Shown: piece by piece, positions 24,495-35,743 of the stretch | Layout: each line of letters begins with the position of its first letter | Numbering within the stretch: the first letter of the stretch is position 1 | Assembly: GCA_036346395.1 (NCBI GenBank) | Contig: CM070599.1 | Span: 5,199,232-5,263,231 of the forward strand | Length of the DNA: 64,000 nucleotides | Direction of reading: 5' to 3' | Source of the DNA: Hsuehochloa calcarea | Taxonomy: Eukaryota > Streptophyta > Magnoliopsida > Poales > Poaceae | Translations under genes and position numbers: made by a program | Notes under the pieces: generated by a model | The model's input: the letters and a program-made list of their open reading frames with translations, nothing else | Told to the model about the DNA's origin: nothing | The model's database searches: none

Positions 24495-24767
24495 CGAGTC
24501 CTAGCAAATTCCACTCCAGTTCAACTCGTCCTTAATAGAGATACAAATTATTCTCTTCTCCACACGTTTCGGTTGGGCGTGCTGGTCAAATCTTCAGCCT
24601 TACAACTCAAGAAAACTTAATTTCCAATCTCAACAGTGTGTTCTTCTAAGCTATAGTAACCATCATAAAGGATACAAATGCCTTCATAGAGCAACTGGTA
24701 GAGTCTACATCTATCGGGAATCACATTTAATGAAAGTGTTTTTCCTTTTAATACTGAACGTGCACAT
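24495..24767 (+). pseudogene. Copia integrase end, plus-strand copy
   Basis: The frame reads RVLANSTPVQLVLNRDTNYS then LLHTFRLGVLVKSSALQLKK. This is the start of the integrase C-terminal region, where the usual 'F.LFG.' word is degraded to FRLGV. It continues at 29670 after removal of the inserted Copia element. The same segment appears inverted at 22723-23057. Confidence 0.7.
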
Positions 24768-25110
24768 TGTTGGAGTTAATCCAGACTTCATCAACGTGTT
24801 GTCCGAGTCCTGTGGAGTGTTGGCGTAGTGTGCATTGAGTTCTGTTAAGCTGGATCGTGGGTTTGCACGTTCCTAGTTATTCGTCAGTTTGTTTACTATG
24901 TACTATTTTTATTTAGTTTATTGTAGCTTGTAAGTTCAGTTGTCAAGTTTAGAGAATACACAAGAAAATCGCCCCAACTTTGAAATCCCATCTGTGACTA
25001 CTGTGTGTGTTTTCTTCCAAAACCATCTTGGTGTTTTGCAGGATACTGGGCTCTTTCCATTATTTGGTATCAAAGCTTGGTGCATGCCCAAGTACCTTAG
25101 CCTCTGAGAC

Positions 25111-26601
25111 ATGTCGATCACAGAGCACACGACGGCTTCGGCGATGAAGGAAGGTGGAGTGTCTCTGCATTATCCAATGCTGACATCTACCAATTATTCC
25201 ACTTGGGCAATCAAGATGGAGATCTTCATAGATGCTCAAGGCATCTGGGACGCTATCGAGCACACGGCCGGAGCGGTCGTGGAGAGGAAGAAGGACAAGA
25301 TGGCATTGGCGTGCATCATTCAAGCCATCCCAGAAGATGTCTTGCTGCTGCTGGCCAAGAAGAAAACAGGCAAGGAGGCATGGGAAAACCTGAAGATGAT
25401 GTACCTTGGTGCTGACCGGGTGAAGATGGCAAGGGCTCATAACTTGAAAAGTGATTTCGATGCTCTGCGCATGACAGACACAGATTCAGTTGATGAGTTT
25501 ACCGGGAAGATGAATGTCCTAGCAAGCAAAATTCGAAGCCTTGGGAAAATCATAGAGGATGCAGTTCTTGTGAAGAAGCTACTCGTCTCTGTACCTGACA
25601 AGTTTTTGCAGGTTGTCGCCGCAATCGAGCAGTTCGCCGATGTGGAGACAATGCTGATTGCGGAGGTAATCAGGCGCCTCAAAGCTTACGAGGAACGTGT
25701 ACGTGGCCGAGGTGAGAGTAATGATGGGAAGCTCCTGCTCACTCACACTGAGTGGCAGGCACGACAAAAAAGAGGCGGCGGGGATTCGTCATCGAGCAGC
25801 AAGGGACGCGGCTCCAGTAACCCAGATGGGGGTGATCGAGGAAAAGGGCGCGACAAATGGCATTGGCACGGAAAAGGAGGCCGGGGAGGTTCTAGTGCAC
25901 CTCGCCAGGGAAACTCAACTAGCTCTGGCAGTGGTAAGGACAAAAGCCACATAAAATGCTTCAATGGCAGCAAGATGGGACATTATGCCTCACAATGCCG
26001 CAGTAAGCGTCAAGATGATGAGGTAAATCTCACTCAAGCACAAATTGAAGAACCTGCTCTACTCATTGCTGCATGTGTGGAGGAGCCACACGAGCTGGTG
26101 CTACTCAATGAGGAGAAAATGGTGCCAAAGTTGTCATCTGATGAACCAGTGCAGAAAGTGTCTGATATTTGGTATCTTGACAACGGAGCGAGCAACCATA
26201 TGACAGGCCAACGATCCAAGTTCCATGAACTGGACGAAGCGATCAAAGGTCATGTCAAGTTTGGGGATGGTTCAATAGTGCAAATCAGGGGGAAACACTC
26301 AATCTTGTTCCAGTGCAAAAATGGTGAGCAGAGACTTCTAACCGAGGTATACTTCATACCCAATTTGTGTAGTAATATAATTAGCCTTGGGCAGCTATCA
26401 GAGGAAGGTAGCAAGATTGTTCTGCATGGCACACTTTTGTGGATTTATGACAGGAGTGGCAAGTTACTTATGAAGGTCAGAAGAACACCAAATAGGCTAT
26501 ACAAGATTCTGCTAGAAACTTGTAAACCTATATGTCTGGCCATTTGTATGGATGATCCAGCTTGGCTGCGGTATGCACGGATAGGTCATGTTAATTTATA
26601 G
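25111..26601 (+). CDS. Copia Gag, protease and start of integrase, open frame
   Basis: This 496-codon frame has Gag (about residues 1-230: YSTWAIKMEIFIDAQGIWDA, DFDALRMTDTDSVDEF), a basic Gly/Ser-rich stretch, and a zinc knuckle CFNGSKMGHYASQC near residues 283-296 whose second Cys is replaced. The protease motif WYLDNGASNHMTG follows (near 353-366; Asp-Asn-Gly in place of Asp-Ser/Thr-Gly), then the pre-integrase region. It ends at TAG (26599-26601), after which the integrase continues in frame, so this stop splits one polyprotein. The start ATG lies 34 bases after the primer site. Confidence 0.8.
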   Translation: MSITEHTTASAMKEGGVSLHYPMLTSTNYSTWAIKMEIFIDAQGIWDAIEHTAGAVVERKKDKMALACIIQAIPEDVLLLLAKKKTGKEAWENLKMMYLGADRVKMARAHNLKSDFDALRMTDTDSVDEFTGKMNVLASKIRSLGKIIEDAVLVKKLLVSVPDKFLQVVAAIEQFADVETMLIAEVIRRLKAYEERVRGRGESNDGKLLLTHTEWQARQKRGGGDSSSSSKGRGSSNPDGGDRGKGRDKWHWHGKGGRGGSSAPRQGNSTSSGSGKDKSHIKCFNGSKMGHYASQCRSKRQDDEVNLTQAQIEEPALLIAACVEEPHELVLLNEEKMVPKLSSDEPVQKVSDIWYLDNGASNHMTGQRSKFHELDEAIKGHVKFGDGSIVQIRGKHSILFQCKNGEQRLLTEVYFIPNLCSNIISLGQLSEEGSKIVLHGTLLWIYDRSGKLLMKVRRTPNRLYKILLETCKPICLAICMDDPAWLRYARIGHVNL

Positions 26602-27399
26602 TCACTAAAGTATATGCATGACAAGAAGATGGTACAAGGTCTACCAAGAATTGATCATCCAATGAAGCTTTGTGAAGGATGTTTGATTGCAAAGCAAGCA
26701 AGAATTCCTTTCCCAATTCAGACCAATTCTCGAGCTGATAAGCCACTGCAGCTTGTTCATGCATATTTGTGTGGGCCAATTACTCCTCAAACTCCAGCTG
26801 GTAACAAATACTTCATTCTCTTTGTTGTTGACTTCAGTAGAATGATATGGGTGTATATGCTGAAGCTCAAGAGTGATGCTACTGGTGCCTGCAAGAAATT
26901 CAAAACATTGATTGAGAATCAATCAACGCTCAAACTCAAGACACTCATAGCAGATCATGGTGGGGAATTTTTGTCACATGAGTTTTCTGCATTTTGTGAA
27001 ACAGAAGGAGTTGCCAGGCATCTCACAACACCCTACACCCCTCAGCAAAATGGGGTGTTAGAGAGAAGGAACCGAACAGTAATGGCCATGACTCGTAGTC
27101 TACTGAAGACTAAATTGCTGCTTGGAAGATTGTGGGGAGAGGCTGTTAGACATGTTGTGTATCTTCTCAATAGAGTGCCGACAAAAGCCTTGACAGAGAT
27201 CACTCCATATGAGGCATGGTTCGACAAGAAGCCTCACGTGGAACACCTGAGGGTGTTTGGGTGTGTTGGTTATGTAAAAGTGCCAATTGGTCTCACCAAG
27301 AAACTTGATGACAGGAGCAAGAGCATGGTATATCTGGGTGTAGAAGACGGAAGTAAGTCCTATCGCATGGTTGATCCTAGAACCGGCAAATTGCTGTGA
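26602..27399 (+). pseudogene. Copia integrase, continued, with altered catalytic site
   Basis: The same frame continues past the TAG and reads LCEGCLIAKQARIPF (zinc-binding Cys pair), VHAYLCGPI, then FVVDFSRMIWVYML, LIADHGGEFLS, and PQQNGVLERRNRT. The first of the three catalytic acidic residues, normally Asp in H.DLCGP, is Tyr at 26764-26766. The second Asp (ADHGGEF) and the Glu (VLERRNRT) are present. The frame ends at 27399 in the linker before reverse transcriptase. Integrase joins element DNA to the chromosome. With the Asp lost, this copy should be inactive. Confidence 0.8.
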
Positions 27400-27640
27400 A
27401 GAGAGATGTCATCTTTGATGAACCAGGAAGCTGGAAATGGGAAGATAATGTTCAAGGTGATTCACATAATTGGGTAACTTTTTCAGTTGAACAAGATGAA
27501 GGAGAGCCCAAGCCAACAGAGTCTGGGATAGGTGACAATGTAGGAGGCGGATAAAATGCATGTGCTGTCATGACAGGCAATTCTGGTGGCATGGCAAATA
27601 TTTCTGCTGATGTAGCAAGCACGCAGTCAGGCGCACGACT

Positions 27641-28560
27641 GTGTCACCAGAAGACTCAGACCACCTGGTGAGTAATATTGCAGCAGCAATGGGAACACCA
27701 GGGAGCAATGCAAGCACACCATCAAAGAAGGACGGGTCAACATCACCTTTGTCAACTGCAAGTTCTGAAGACACACCAAGAACTTCCAAGTCACTTGCGG
27801 ATATCTATGCAAGGACTGAACCTATTGATATTGATGATGAGCAGCTTATGGCAGTAACAGAGGAATCATCATCTTATCGTGAAGCTACCAGTGAACCAGA
27901 GTGGGAAGAGGCAATGAGGAGTGAGCTCGATGCAATTCACAGGAATTGCACTTGGGAATTGATTGAACTCCTTCCTGGACACAAACCAATAGGAATCAAG
28001 TGGATTTATAAATTGAAGAAGGACACCGAAGGTAAGATTGTGAAACATAAGGCTAGATTGGTTACAAAGGGATATGTACAATAGCATGGAATTGACTTTG
28101 AGGAGGTATTTTCACTGGTGGCCAGAATGGAAACTGTGCGATCGTTATTGGCTTTGGCTGCACAGCAAGGTTGGCAAGTACATCACTTAGATGTCAAATC
28201 AGATTTTTTGAATGGTGTTCTTCAGGAAGAAGTGTATGTTTCACAACCAGAAGGCTTTGTGGTGAGAGGACAAGAGTTGAAGGTCTGTAAGCTAGCTAAA
28301 GCACTCTATGCCTCAGATAGGCACCAAGAGCCTGGAATATCCGTTTAAACAGAAGTCTAAAAGAGCTCGGTTTTGATAAATGTCCTCATGAGCCAGTAGT
28401 GTACAAGAGATGCAATGCAGCTGAAACTCTTGTAGTTGGGGGTTTATGTTGATGATTTGATTGTGACAGGAACAAGTGGCAAAGAAATTGCTCAATTCAA
28501 GTTGCAGATGCAGAATGAATTCGAGATGAGCAACCTTGGTCTTCACTCATAATATCTTGG
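27641..28560 (+). pseudogene. Copia reverse transcriptase, interrupted
   Basis: The frame at 27641-28084 reads EWEEAMRSELDAIHRNCTWE and IKWIYKLKKDTEGKI, then meets TAG (28082-28084). It resumes as HGIDFEEVFS and HHLDVKSDFLNGVLQEE (28118-28348). After a frameshift the catalytic YVDD is at 28445-28456. A further stop occurs at about 28549-28551 in the text reading SL..YLG. The fingers, the palm motif with DVKSDFLNG, and YVDD are all recognisable. Reverse transcriptase copies element RNA to DNA. Confidence 0.8.
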
Positions 28561-28749
28561 CATAGAGGTGCAGCAGAAAAGAAATTGCATTACTTTGAAG
28601 CAATCAAGTTATGCAAGAAAGATACTTCAATTGGCTGGTATGAGTGACTGCAATGCAGCACTATATCCAATGGAGTCAAAGCTTAAGATGTGCAAAGATG
28701 AAGAGGGTGAAGCAGTAAACTCAACTCAGTAGGAATTGCCAGCCGATAT

Positions 28750-29327
28750 ATGGAGAATCCAAAGCAGTCCCATGTTCAAGCAGTCAAGCACATTATGAGG
28801 TATGTAAAGGGTACTATGGATTTTTTATTGCAATATTCAAAGGGGAAAGATGAGAGATTGATCGGGTTTAGTGACAACATCTTGCCGGTGACATTGATGA
28901 TAGAAGAAGCACCAGTGGGTTGGTTTTCTATCTTGGCGGAAATGTGATAGCTTGGGGATCACAAAAACAGAAGTCTATTGCTCTCTCTTCGTGTGAAGCT
29001 GAGTTCATGGCGGCAGCAGCGATAACATGCCAAGCTGTGTGGTTGAGAGGTCTATTGAGTGATATAATAGGCTGTCAACCAAATCCTGTGACCATCTTTG
29101 TTGACAACAAATCAACTATTCCATTAGTGAAGAATCCAGTTCTCCATGGAAGAAGCAAACGCATAGATACAAAGTTTCATTTCATACGAGAATGTGTTGA
29201 GAAGAAGCTGATTAGTATTGAGCATGTTAGCACTGAGAATCAGTGTGCAGATATCCTGACAAAGGCTCTCAGAAAAATCAAATTTGGAGAGATGAGGGAG
29301 CTGTTGGGCGTCAGGAGCATCAGGTGA
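28750..29327 (+). pseudogene. Copia RNase H, after an internal deletion
   Basis: The frame reads NPKQSHVQAVKHIMRYVKGT, then (from 28920) AWGSQKQKSIALSSCEAEFM, FVDNKST and HVSTENQCADILTKALRKIK. These are the Copia RNase H motifs, including the SSCEAEF Glu and the VDNKS Asp. Text just upstream (28725-28750) jumps from the connection region to MENP, so a stretch is missing. A frame change occurs at about 28920. RNase H removes RNA from the RNA-DNA hybrid. Confidence 0.78.
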
Positions 29328-29351
29328 TGAAGTCAGAATTAGGGAGGTGAA

Positions 29352-29669
29352 TGTTGGAGTTAATCCAGACTTCATCAACGTGGAGTTAATCCAGACTTCA
29401 TCAACGTGTTGTCCGAGTCCTGTGGAGTGATGGTGTAGTGTGCATTGAGTTCTGTTAAGCTGGATCGTGGGTTTGCACGTTCCTAGTTATTCGCCGCTTT
29501 GTTTACTCAGCATCGCTTTTTATTCAGCCATCGTAGCTTGTAAGTTCAGTTGTCAAGTTCAGAAAATACACAAGAAAATCACCCCAACTCTGAAATCCCA
29601 TCTGTGACTACTACGTGTGCTTTCTTCCAAAACCATCTTGGTGTTTTGCAGGATACTGAGCTCTTTCCA
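29352..29669 (+). repeat. 3' LTR of the 24768-29669 Copia element with a 26 bp tandem duplication
   Basis: It is a copy of 24768-25059 but longer, because the 26 bases from 29356 to 29381 are repeated exactly at 29382-29407. Other differences are a few substitutions. The duplication is absent from the 5' LTR, so it arose after insertion. Confidence 0.92.
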
Positions 29670-30229
29670 TCACACACGTAATTTCTTCAAATCCTAACCC
29701 TAATCCTTCCATTGTTGCTCTTCCACCTCTCCTTGTACAATCCTCACAAGCATCTTCTCCTGAGCCAGTATTATCCGATGGTCATGTCGAGAATAGTGTG
29801 TCCATTGCAACTAATGATTTCCCTACTGAGCATGTTTTAGGAACAGTGCCATGCACATCCTCTTGTGGCACTACTGATGCAACAGCCGATGCCTCTGATA
29901 CAATTGCTTCTCCTGCTTGTCCTTCACCTCCGATGTATGAAAGGCTTTGGGACAATATCGTCCAGCCAAAGATCTTCAAGGATGGCACAGTGTTATAACC
30001 ACTCAATAAGCGGAAATTTCATACTCTTAATACTCGTCCTCCGAAGCCATCATCACATGTGGAAGCTCTCAAGCTTCATAATGGCGTGATGCTATGGATG
30101 CCGAGTATGCTGCTCTTCTGAAGAATGATACTTGGACACTAGTTCCTCACCATCCACACCACAATGTTGTTGGGTGTAAGTGGGTTTCAAAGTCAAACAG
30201 AAGAGTGATGGATCCATTGATAGATATAA
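29670..30229 (+). pseudogene. Pol linker and first part of reverse transcriptase of the older Copia element
   Basis: The sequence continues the element broken at 24767. After a Ser/Thr-rich linker it reads DNIVQPKIFKDGTV, then DAEYAALLKNDTWTLVPHH and NVVGCKWVSKSN, the opening of Copia reverse transcriptase. A stop follows IFKDGTVL at 29998 and a frame change occurs around 30085. At 30230 a minus-strand gypsy LTR begins and the remaining domains are not found. Confidence 0.72.
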
Positions 30230-32300
30230 TGTCAGATCCCGGGCATCGAATACCCGAAGCTCTTGTGTGTACCATACTAGTTCCATGATCAGTAGCTAGG
30301 ACACACATACACAATATTGGCATACACATACATATACATTATACATATAACATGGAACAAATATAGTACTTAATTTAAGTGATTACATCACAAGTGTATA
30401 TTACACGGCCGACTGGCCAAATTAAAAGACAAGTATCAAAAGTAGCAAGTTAAACAGCGTTATCATATTAAACAAACCACCAAAAGTCCAGCGGTATGCA
30501 CATCTAAACTCTTAGGCAACCGACAGGGACAAGACCCTAGCAAAACTCATCCCTGTACCCTCTGGTACTGAGAGCAAAGAAGGCGTCGTCCATAATAGGC
30601 TCATCCTCATACTCTGATAAAAAATTTAAGCAAGATTGAGTACATTTTGTACCCAATAAGACTTGTAGTGTACCACAACATGATTATATATGCAAGGCTA
30701 TCAAATGACGAGGCTCTACTCTGTAAGTTATTTTCAGCATTAAGCAAGTTTTATTTGCGATAACATTATGTAATAGTTTGCAATAAAATTTATAAAGAGC
30801 GGTTGATAGATATCGAAATAACAAGTATGCAACTTAATAATGGCAAAATTATAACCCTCCTCGGCTGTGATCAACAATTAATTCTTAGCCATAGACATGA
30901 CACTCACACAAACCAATCATCCGAATATTTCCCAACAAACCTTTTTTTTGCAAAAGCAGAGACTATACCCGATGTGACTGCACTAAGCATGATCATAACC
31001 ACGAGTATGGCTATTTAAATAGATTTACACTCTGCAGAGGTGTATAACTTTACCCACAATATATGAGTTCTTTAGTTTGTTGGGCATCCGTCGATATCAC
31101 CGTACACAATAATTTAGTATGCAGTCTAGAGTCCATAACGAAGCCTTTACACCACCTAGTCCTAGCCCTACACTAGCACGGCAAATGACAACCCTCACTT
31201 CGACCCCGAGTACCTCCTGTCAAAGTAAGGCATTCACCGTTGTATAGGCAAGCTTTGTTCCCAACACCTTGGTGAAGGGAGCCCCTTCGAGTAAGCCTAC
31301 CCGGCCCGGTCATACTCATACTACTGCGGCCTACCAACATGCAAGGCTAGTCTTCGATGACTTAATTAGCTAAGGCCGTCCCATACTAGCACATGTGGTT
31401 GTACACTTATACTTAGATTGGTGGCACCGGCGTTCGGTCCTTAATTGACCCGGACGAGGATCTCTCCCTGTCTACTTGTGAGATACACCTCTCACACTCC
31501 TCATATCATAATATAATTCGCCCGTGTCACAAACTAAGTTTTTCATTTTTCACTTTTATAAAAAATAACAAATGTAGCCCCCTCTGGACCATCTTTCAAA
31601 ATCTCCTAAATTCATACTCACAATTTCATCATTTATTCAAGTTTTGCGAGACTAGAGCCCGACGAAGCGTTTATGCAATATTCACAAATTGAAATACCTA
31701 AATTGACATAAGCTATGGCCCAAACCATAACCAAAGGGCTACAACAGTAAGGATATCAACACTTGAAGGAGGATCATACATTCAACAGGAATATAGCTAC
31801 CGTTACCCACACATATAACAATTTTGAAGCAAACATACATGTATGCATAATAGATTTTGTAAAAAAAAGTACAATAATTGAAATAATAGGATCAACATGA
31901 TCAAAGGGGGTGCTTTCCTTACTATGGTATCTCTAAATATGAGGATGGAGGGCCATCGAATGATTCGTTCGTGGTATGGACGTCTATTCAAAAGAGACGA
32001 TAACAAATCACAAATAGAAAAATAATTTCAACAACAAAAAAAAATCCAAATATTTTTGCATATTTAGACAGAACATGATTTTATATGAATTTAGAAAAAA
32101 GATTCATTCAATTTGGAGTTCGTATCCAAAAGTTATTAACATTTTAAATTTGCTCGGTTTGAAAAATCCTGAAATAATAAAATGGTGACGTCGAAAGCGT
32201 TTTTTTCTGAGGTTTACACTTTCCAACAGAGAAAACATATTTTTCTCTGAACTAAAAGTGGATTTTATCATTTTATGAATTGTTCTTTTTTATTGAAAGT
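30230..32300 (-). mobile_element. Minus-strand gypsy-type LTR, inner limit uncertain
   Basis: On the minus strand the segment ends ..GCCCGGGATCTGACA at 30230. It shows, in order from that end, the ACTAGT..ACACA motif, GGTTATGATC, a perfect CTATTTAAATAG palindrome (31011-31022) and CTGCAGAG. This is the same arrangement as the plus-strand LTRs at 1-3669, 17995-21220 and 42543-46803. No coding domain lies within. The other end was not found and could be as far right as about 33 kb. It interrupts the Copia reverse transcriptase. Confidence 0.6.
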
Positions 32301-33703
32301 GAATAGCGGTGTACGATAGATGAAATTGACTTGCATTCGATTTGTTGTTGAATTATTACCATTTTATTGAGAGTACCTTACCATGACTTACTTGGGAGGC
32401 TAATTTATTTTGGTATTATTTCCTATTTGTCGAGAAAGTTCCATGATTTAGGTGTGCCCTATGAGTATCATCTAGATACCATCCTTACAATTTAGACAAC
32501 GACTTTTATGCGTCTAAGCTTCATCATTGTATTGATATGTTCTTTTCATAGTTATTATGTTAATCAAGCTTACGCTAAGGTACACCTATTATACTATGTT
32601 AATCTTTGGCTAAAATATGCACTAATGACTATTTTAAGTTAAGTAGCTAACTACTCATTTTACTTCATGAGGCCTAGGTGTTTCGACTACTCATCCTCAC
32701 CTAGTAATTACTTATCCTAATTGACGATCATTATTTTGATAACGAAAGGCCATTTATAGGATTCACTTTGGCTATCTTTTATTTCAACCTAGTAGAACTA
32801 ATGGGAGGAACCTATACGATAAGGGACTCATAGTTTAGCTTCTACTTATATTTTAGGCTTAATTATGTGTGTGGCATATGTATCATATTATGTCCTAATT
32901 AAATTGTGCTTGTTGGAAGGATAATCTTCAATTTAGTCAACTATTAACGGCCCAGGGTCCGGAAGTCACGTAGACACCTTATACATACATGGCTACATTT
33001 TAACAAAGGTGTAAAATTTTATGGTTGTCACAATGTCTAGTTTGATCTTTATTTTTAATCTAAACATTAGTGTCACACTATCTAGTCTTTAATTAAAGCT
33101 CATCACCATTTATTTATTGACTGGTAATTTAGTAAATTAACCTTATACTTAAAGAGTCTTATGGCTTGTTATCATTTCATGTTACGCTAGTTTCTCCTCG
33201 GTTATTAAACAATGCTAGGTTTTTGGATAATCATTTATTTAGGTGGGTTCTAGTTGTATTGTAACTATCTTATCAAATTGATTATGACTAACTTAGTCAT
33301 ATCCATAGTGCTTAACAGGTTGTTATTGTTACTAGTTATTGTCTAGTTTTATTTTGCATTATTAGTGTGGTTAATCTAACAGTAGAATTTGTGAGGAACC
33401 TAACCTTTTGTACTATCACTTCATGAGACTGCACAATTATATTAAATTGTCCTAAACTAAACTCAAAGTATTTATTAATGGTTTAGGACCCTATTGCCAT
33501 TTAGGTATCCCTAATTGAAAGATTATATTTCAGTATGTGCTCATTTAAATTTGGGCCTTATCATAGGTGCTAACAATTCATCCTTTCATTATTATTGTAA
33601 ATTTTTATTTGCTTGCATCATCACTGCTAATATTGGTGATGAGGACATGACCCCTACAGATACAACCATATTTGTTATATTTGTTGTTCCAATTACAAGA
33701 GCT
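32301..33703. other. AT-rich stretch, nothing recognised
   Basis: No open frame has recognisable content. At 32948-32966 GGCCCAGGGTCC resembles the last bases of the LTR at 3651-3666, which may hint at an old LTR boundary, but no partner was identified. Confidence 0.3.
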
Positions 33704-34323
33704 TGTACTGTAACACCCTGGCTACTCGGAAGCCAAGATGTCACACAAATATAACAAAGATACTAATAATACACAACATTACCAGGTTAATCAGGCTCAA
33801 TCATCAATATCCTATAAGGAACTACGATAAACGAATAACAGATTCATGGGAAGGAATGGAAAACAATCATAAAACGACGTACAGTAAGCATTACCAAAAT
33901 TGGATTATTACAATATGGAAATCTATCAAATAGTTGACATGACTGAAAGATAATATTAGTTATTATGGTTTGATAAAGGTGATGTGCAACGTGCTGGACT
34001 ACCCCACAAAAGGTTTTGCCTTCTTCCTCTTTTACCTAAAGAAAACATACAAAACAAGGACGAGCCAAAGACTCAGCAAGTACATTTAACGAATAACCGA
34101 AACATCAAGAGAACAAGGTAATCACAATCCACTTGTAAACACTTCTCTGAACATTTATGGAAATGCATGGAATGGAATAATGCAATGAAGGAATGGACTG
34201 CTCACAACTTATACCGGTATAGTGAGTGACACACCCGTCGGTGTTCACTTAAGCCCGTAATTAACAAAGTACGGGGACCCAATCACCGTATGAAGAACGT
34301 TTCATACGGGTGTCCGAAGTTGC

Positions 34324-34400
34324 CACATTGGAATGATGGTCAACGTTGCCCACATTGGAATGGCGGTCAACGTTGCCCACATTGGAATGGCGGGTCTCAT
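34324..34400. repeat. 27 bp tandem repeat, about three copies
   Basis: The units 34324-34350 and 34351-34377 start CACATTGGAATG and differ at a few bases. A third partial unit runs from 34378. It is within the solo LTR. The open frame across it is a by-product, because 27 is a multiple of three. Confidence 0.88.
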
Positions 34401-35743
34401 ATGCCCATATTGGAATTGATGGGACTTTTAAGTTTCCACTCCCGTGGACGGCAGGAATCAAATGCATGGACAAAATGAAAGTCATGCAACGAAATCTTAT
34501 TACATCATAATGAAGAATAATACAAGTATACAAATATGAATAACCAATCTAGCAACTCATCCACACATTTTCATCAACCTTCACTATGATAAGATAAGGT
34601 ACTTCCATGTAATGGAATATGGATGTTGCTTAACACCTTCAATTGAAAACATGGATCTTGGAAACATTAGAAAGAACACAACCACAAATCATTCATCAAG
34701 GTGAAGAATTGCAATATACTTGCCTTTCGCGTTGCAACGCGTTAGTAAGCAACGAAGGTGTTCCCACACGCGATGCTTCGCCGCCTACACAAGTATGTTC
34801 CCGAAATAAGAACAACGATATTACATTGCTACATGTGTTCTACAATATCTCCTGACTACCCAATATACCGCAACAGACCCGACTTGAAAACAAACTATTC
34901 AGCCAGATTTCAGCCCTTCTGACCAGTGGCACGAGAAAAATCGTAATTAAATATCCGTAACTCATAATGAATTGAAACCAGTGCTCAAATAATATTAACG
35001 CACCAGGCTACAAAACTCTAGTTGGTGGAATCCTTTGATTCGGCCAAAACAGTAGCCTAAACAACAGTTAAAAACACTAACAGATATCTGCCCAGATTTC
35101 AGAACAGTGGTAAAGAAAATGATGTAACTTTTATTCTACTGATCCAATGGAGGTGATCTTTATCAACTTGGAAATATTATTTAAAGGGCTACAATAACCT
35201 ATTTGGGGGGAAGTTCTGAATCTGGCTCTAACTAGATCAAAACTGAGGAGCAACCGACAGTATCCAAAATCTCTGACAGACGGAGTAGTGTGTGGTTAAA
35301 AATTCATAACTCCTAAACCACAGGGTGGAATCTCGTGATCTCGGTGCAAAAAGAAATCTAACAAAACCAGGAACATAACTCTAGGAGACGTCAACCCGAG
35401 ATTCGGCCTCTAAAGAATTCAATATGGCCAGACAAGACAACTGCCAACTCTCGTCAGATCTACTGGACAGTCGTGGTAAAATTACCATAACTCCTAAACC
35501 GTAAGTCCAAATCTAGTGATCTCGGTGCCCAAAGAAATCTAAGACTGGGGGCTACAACTTTCTAAGAGGCGGAAAGATCAAAAAATGTACGCAACTTACC
35601 TAAATCTGACGAGCAACAGCGCTGGCGCAGGGGGAAGGTGGAAGTGGCGGCTCCAAGTGGCGCAGGGGAAAGGGGAAAAGAGGAGTGGGGCTAGGGTTTT
35701 CGGGGGTGGGGTTCCCCCTTATGGCCGGCCACACATGGGTTTC

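Larger units (their letters stand above)
24768..29669 (+). mobile_element. Nearly complete Ty1/Copia element with short LTRs
   Basis: LTRs are 24768-25059 (292 bp) and 29352-29669 (318 bp), both starting TGTTGGAGTTAATCC and ending CTCTTTCCA. The primer site TGGTATCAAAGC (25065-25076) resembles the initiator-Met tRNA site. A purine-rich GGGAGGTGAA precedes the 3' LTR. Domain order is Gag, protease, integrase, reverse transcriptase, RNase H, the Copia order. Flanks CACAT (24763-24767) and TCACA/CACAC (from 29670) suggest a target duplication, with the border ambiguous by one base. It is inserted in an older Copia element. Several stops and a deletion make it non-functional as read. Confidence 0.9.
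17850..30229 (+). mobile_element. Old Copia element, multiply interrupted and truncated
   Basis: Pieces of one plus-strand Copia element can be followed in order. Gag is at about 17940-17994 and 21221-21890, protease at about 21883-21920, the pre-integrase region at 22212-22712, the integrase end at 24495-24620, and the pol linker plus start of reverse transcriptase at 29670-30229. Between them lie a solo LTR (17995-21220), an LTR fragment (21921-22211), an inverted integrase piece with an LTR-like block (22713-24494) and a second Copia element (24768-29669). At 30230 a gypsy LTR cuts off the reverse transcriptase. No LTR of this element was identified, so the outer limits are approximate. 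Confidence 0.7.

Noticed and set aside
23339..24499. CGAGT at 23339-23343 and 24495-24499 as target duplication of the LTR-like block
   Set aside because: An LTR start with TG would have to overlap the 5-mer, and the left flank is an inverted fragment of a different integrase region, so the match cannot be a simple duplication.
30225..31818. TATAA at both 30225-30229 and 31814-31818 as a target duplication for the minus-strand LTR
   Set aside because: The conserved LTR arrangement continues past 31818, and sequence after it does not resume the interrupted Copia reverse transcriptase. The 5-mer match is likely chance in AT-rich DNA.
34261..34533. Open frame with a repeated peptide (SNVGNVD...)
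   Set aside because: It is produced by a 27 bp tandem repeat whose length is divisible by three, inside a non-coding LTR.
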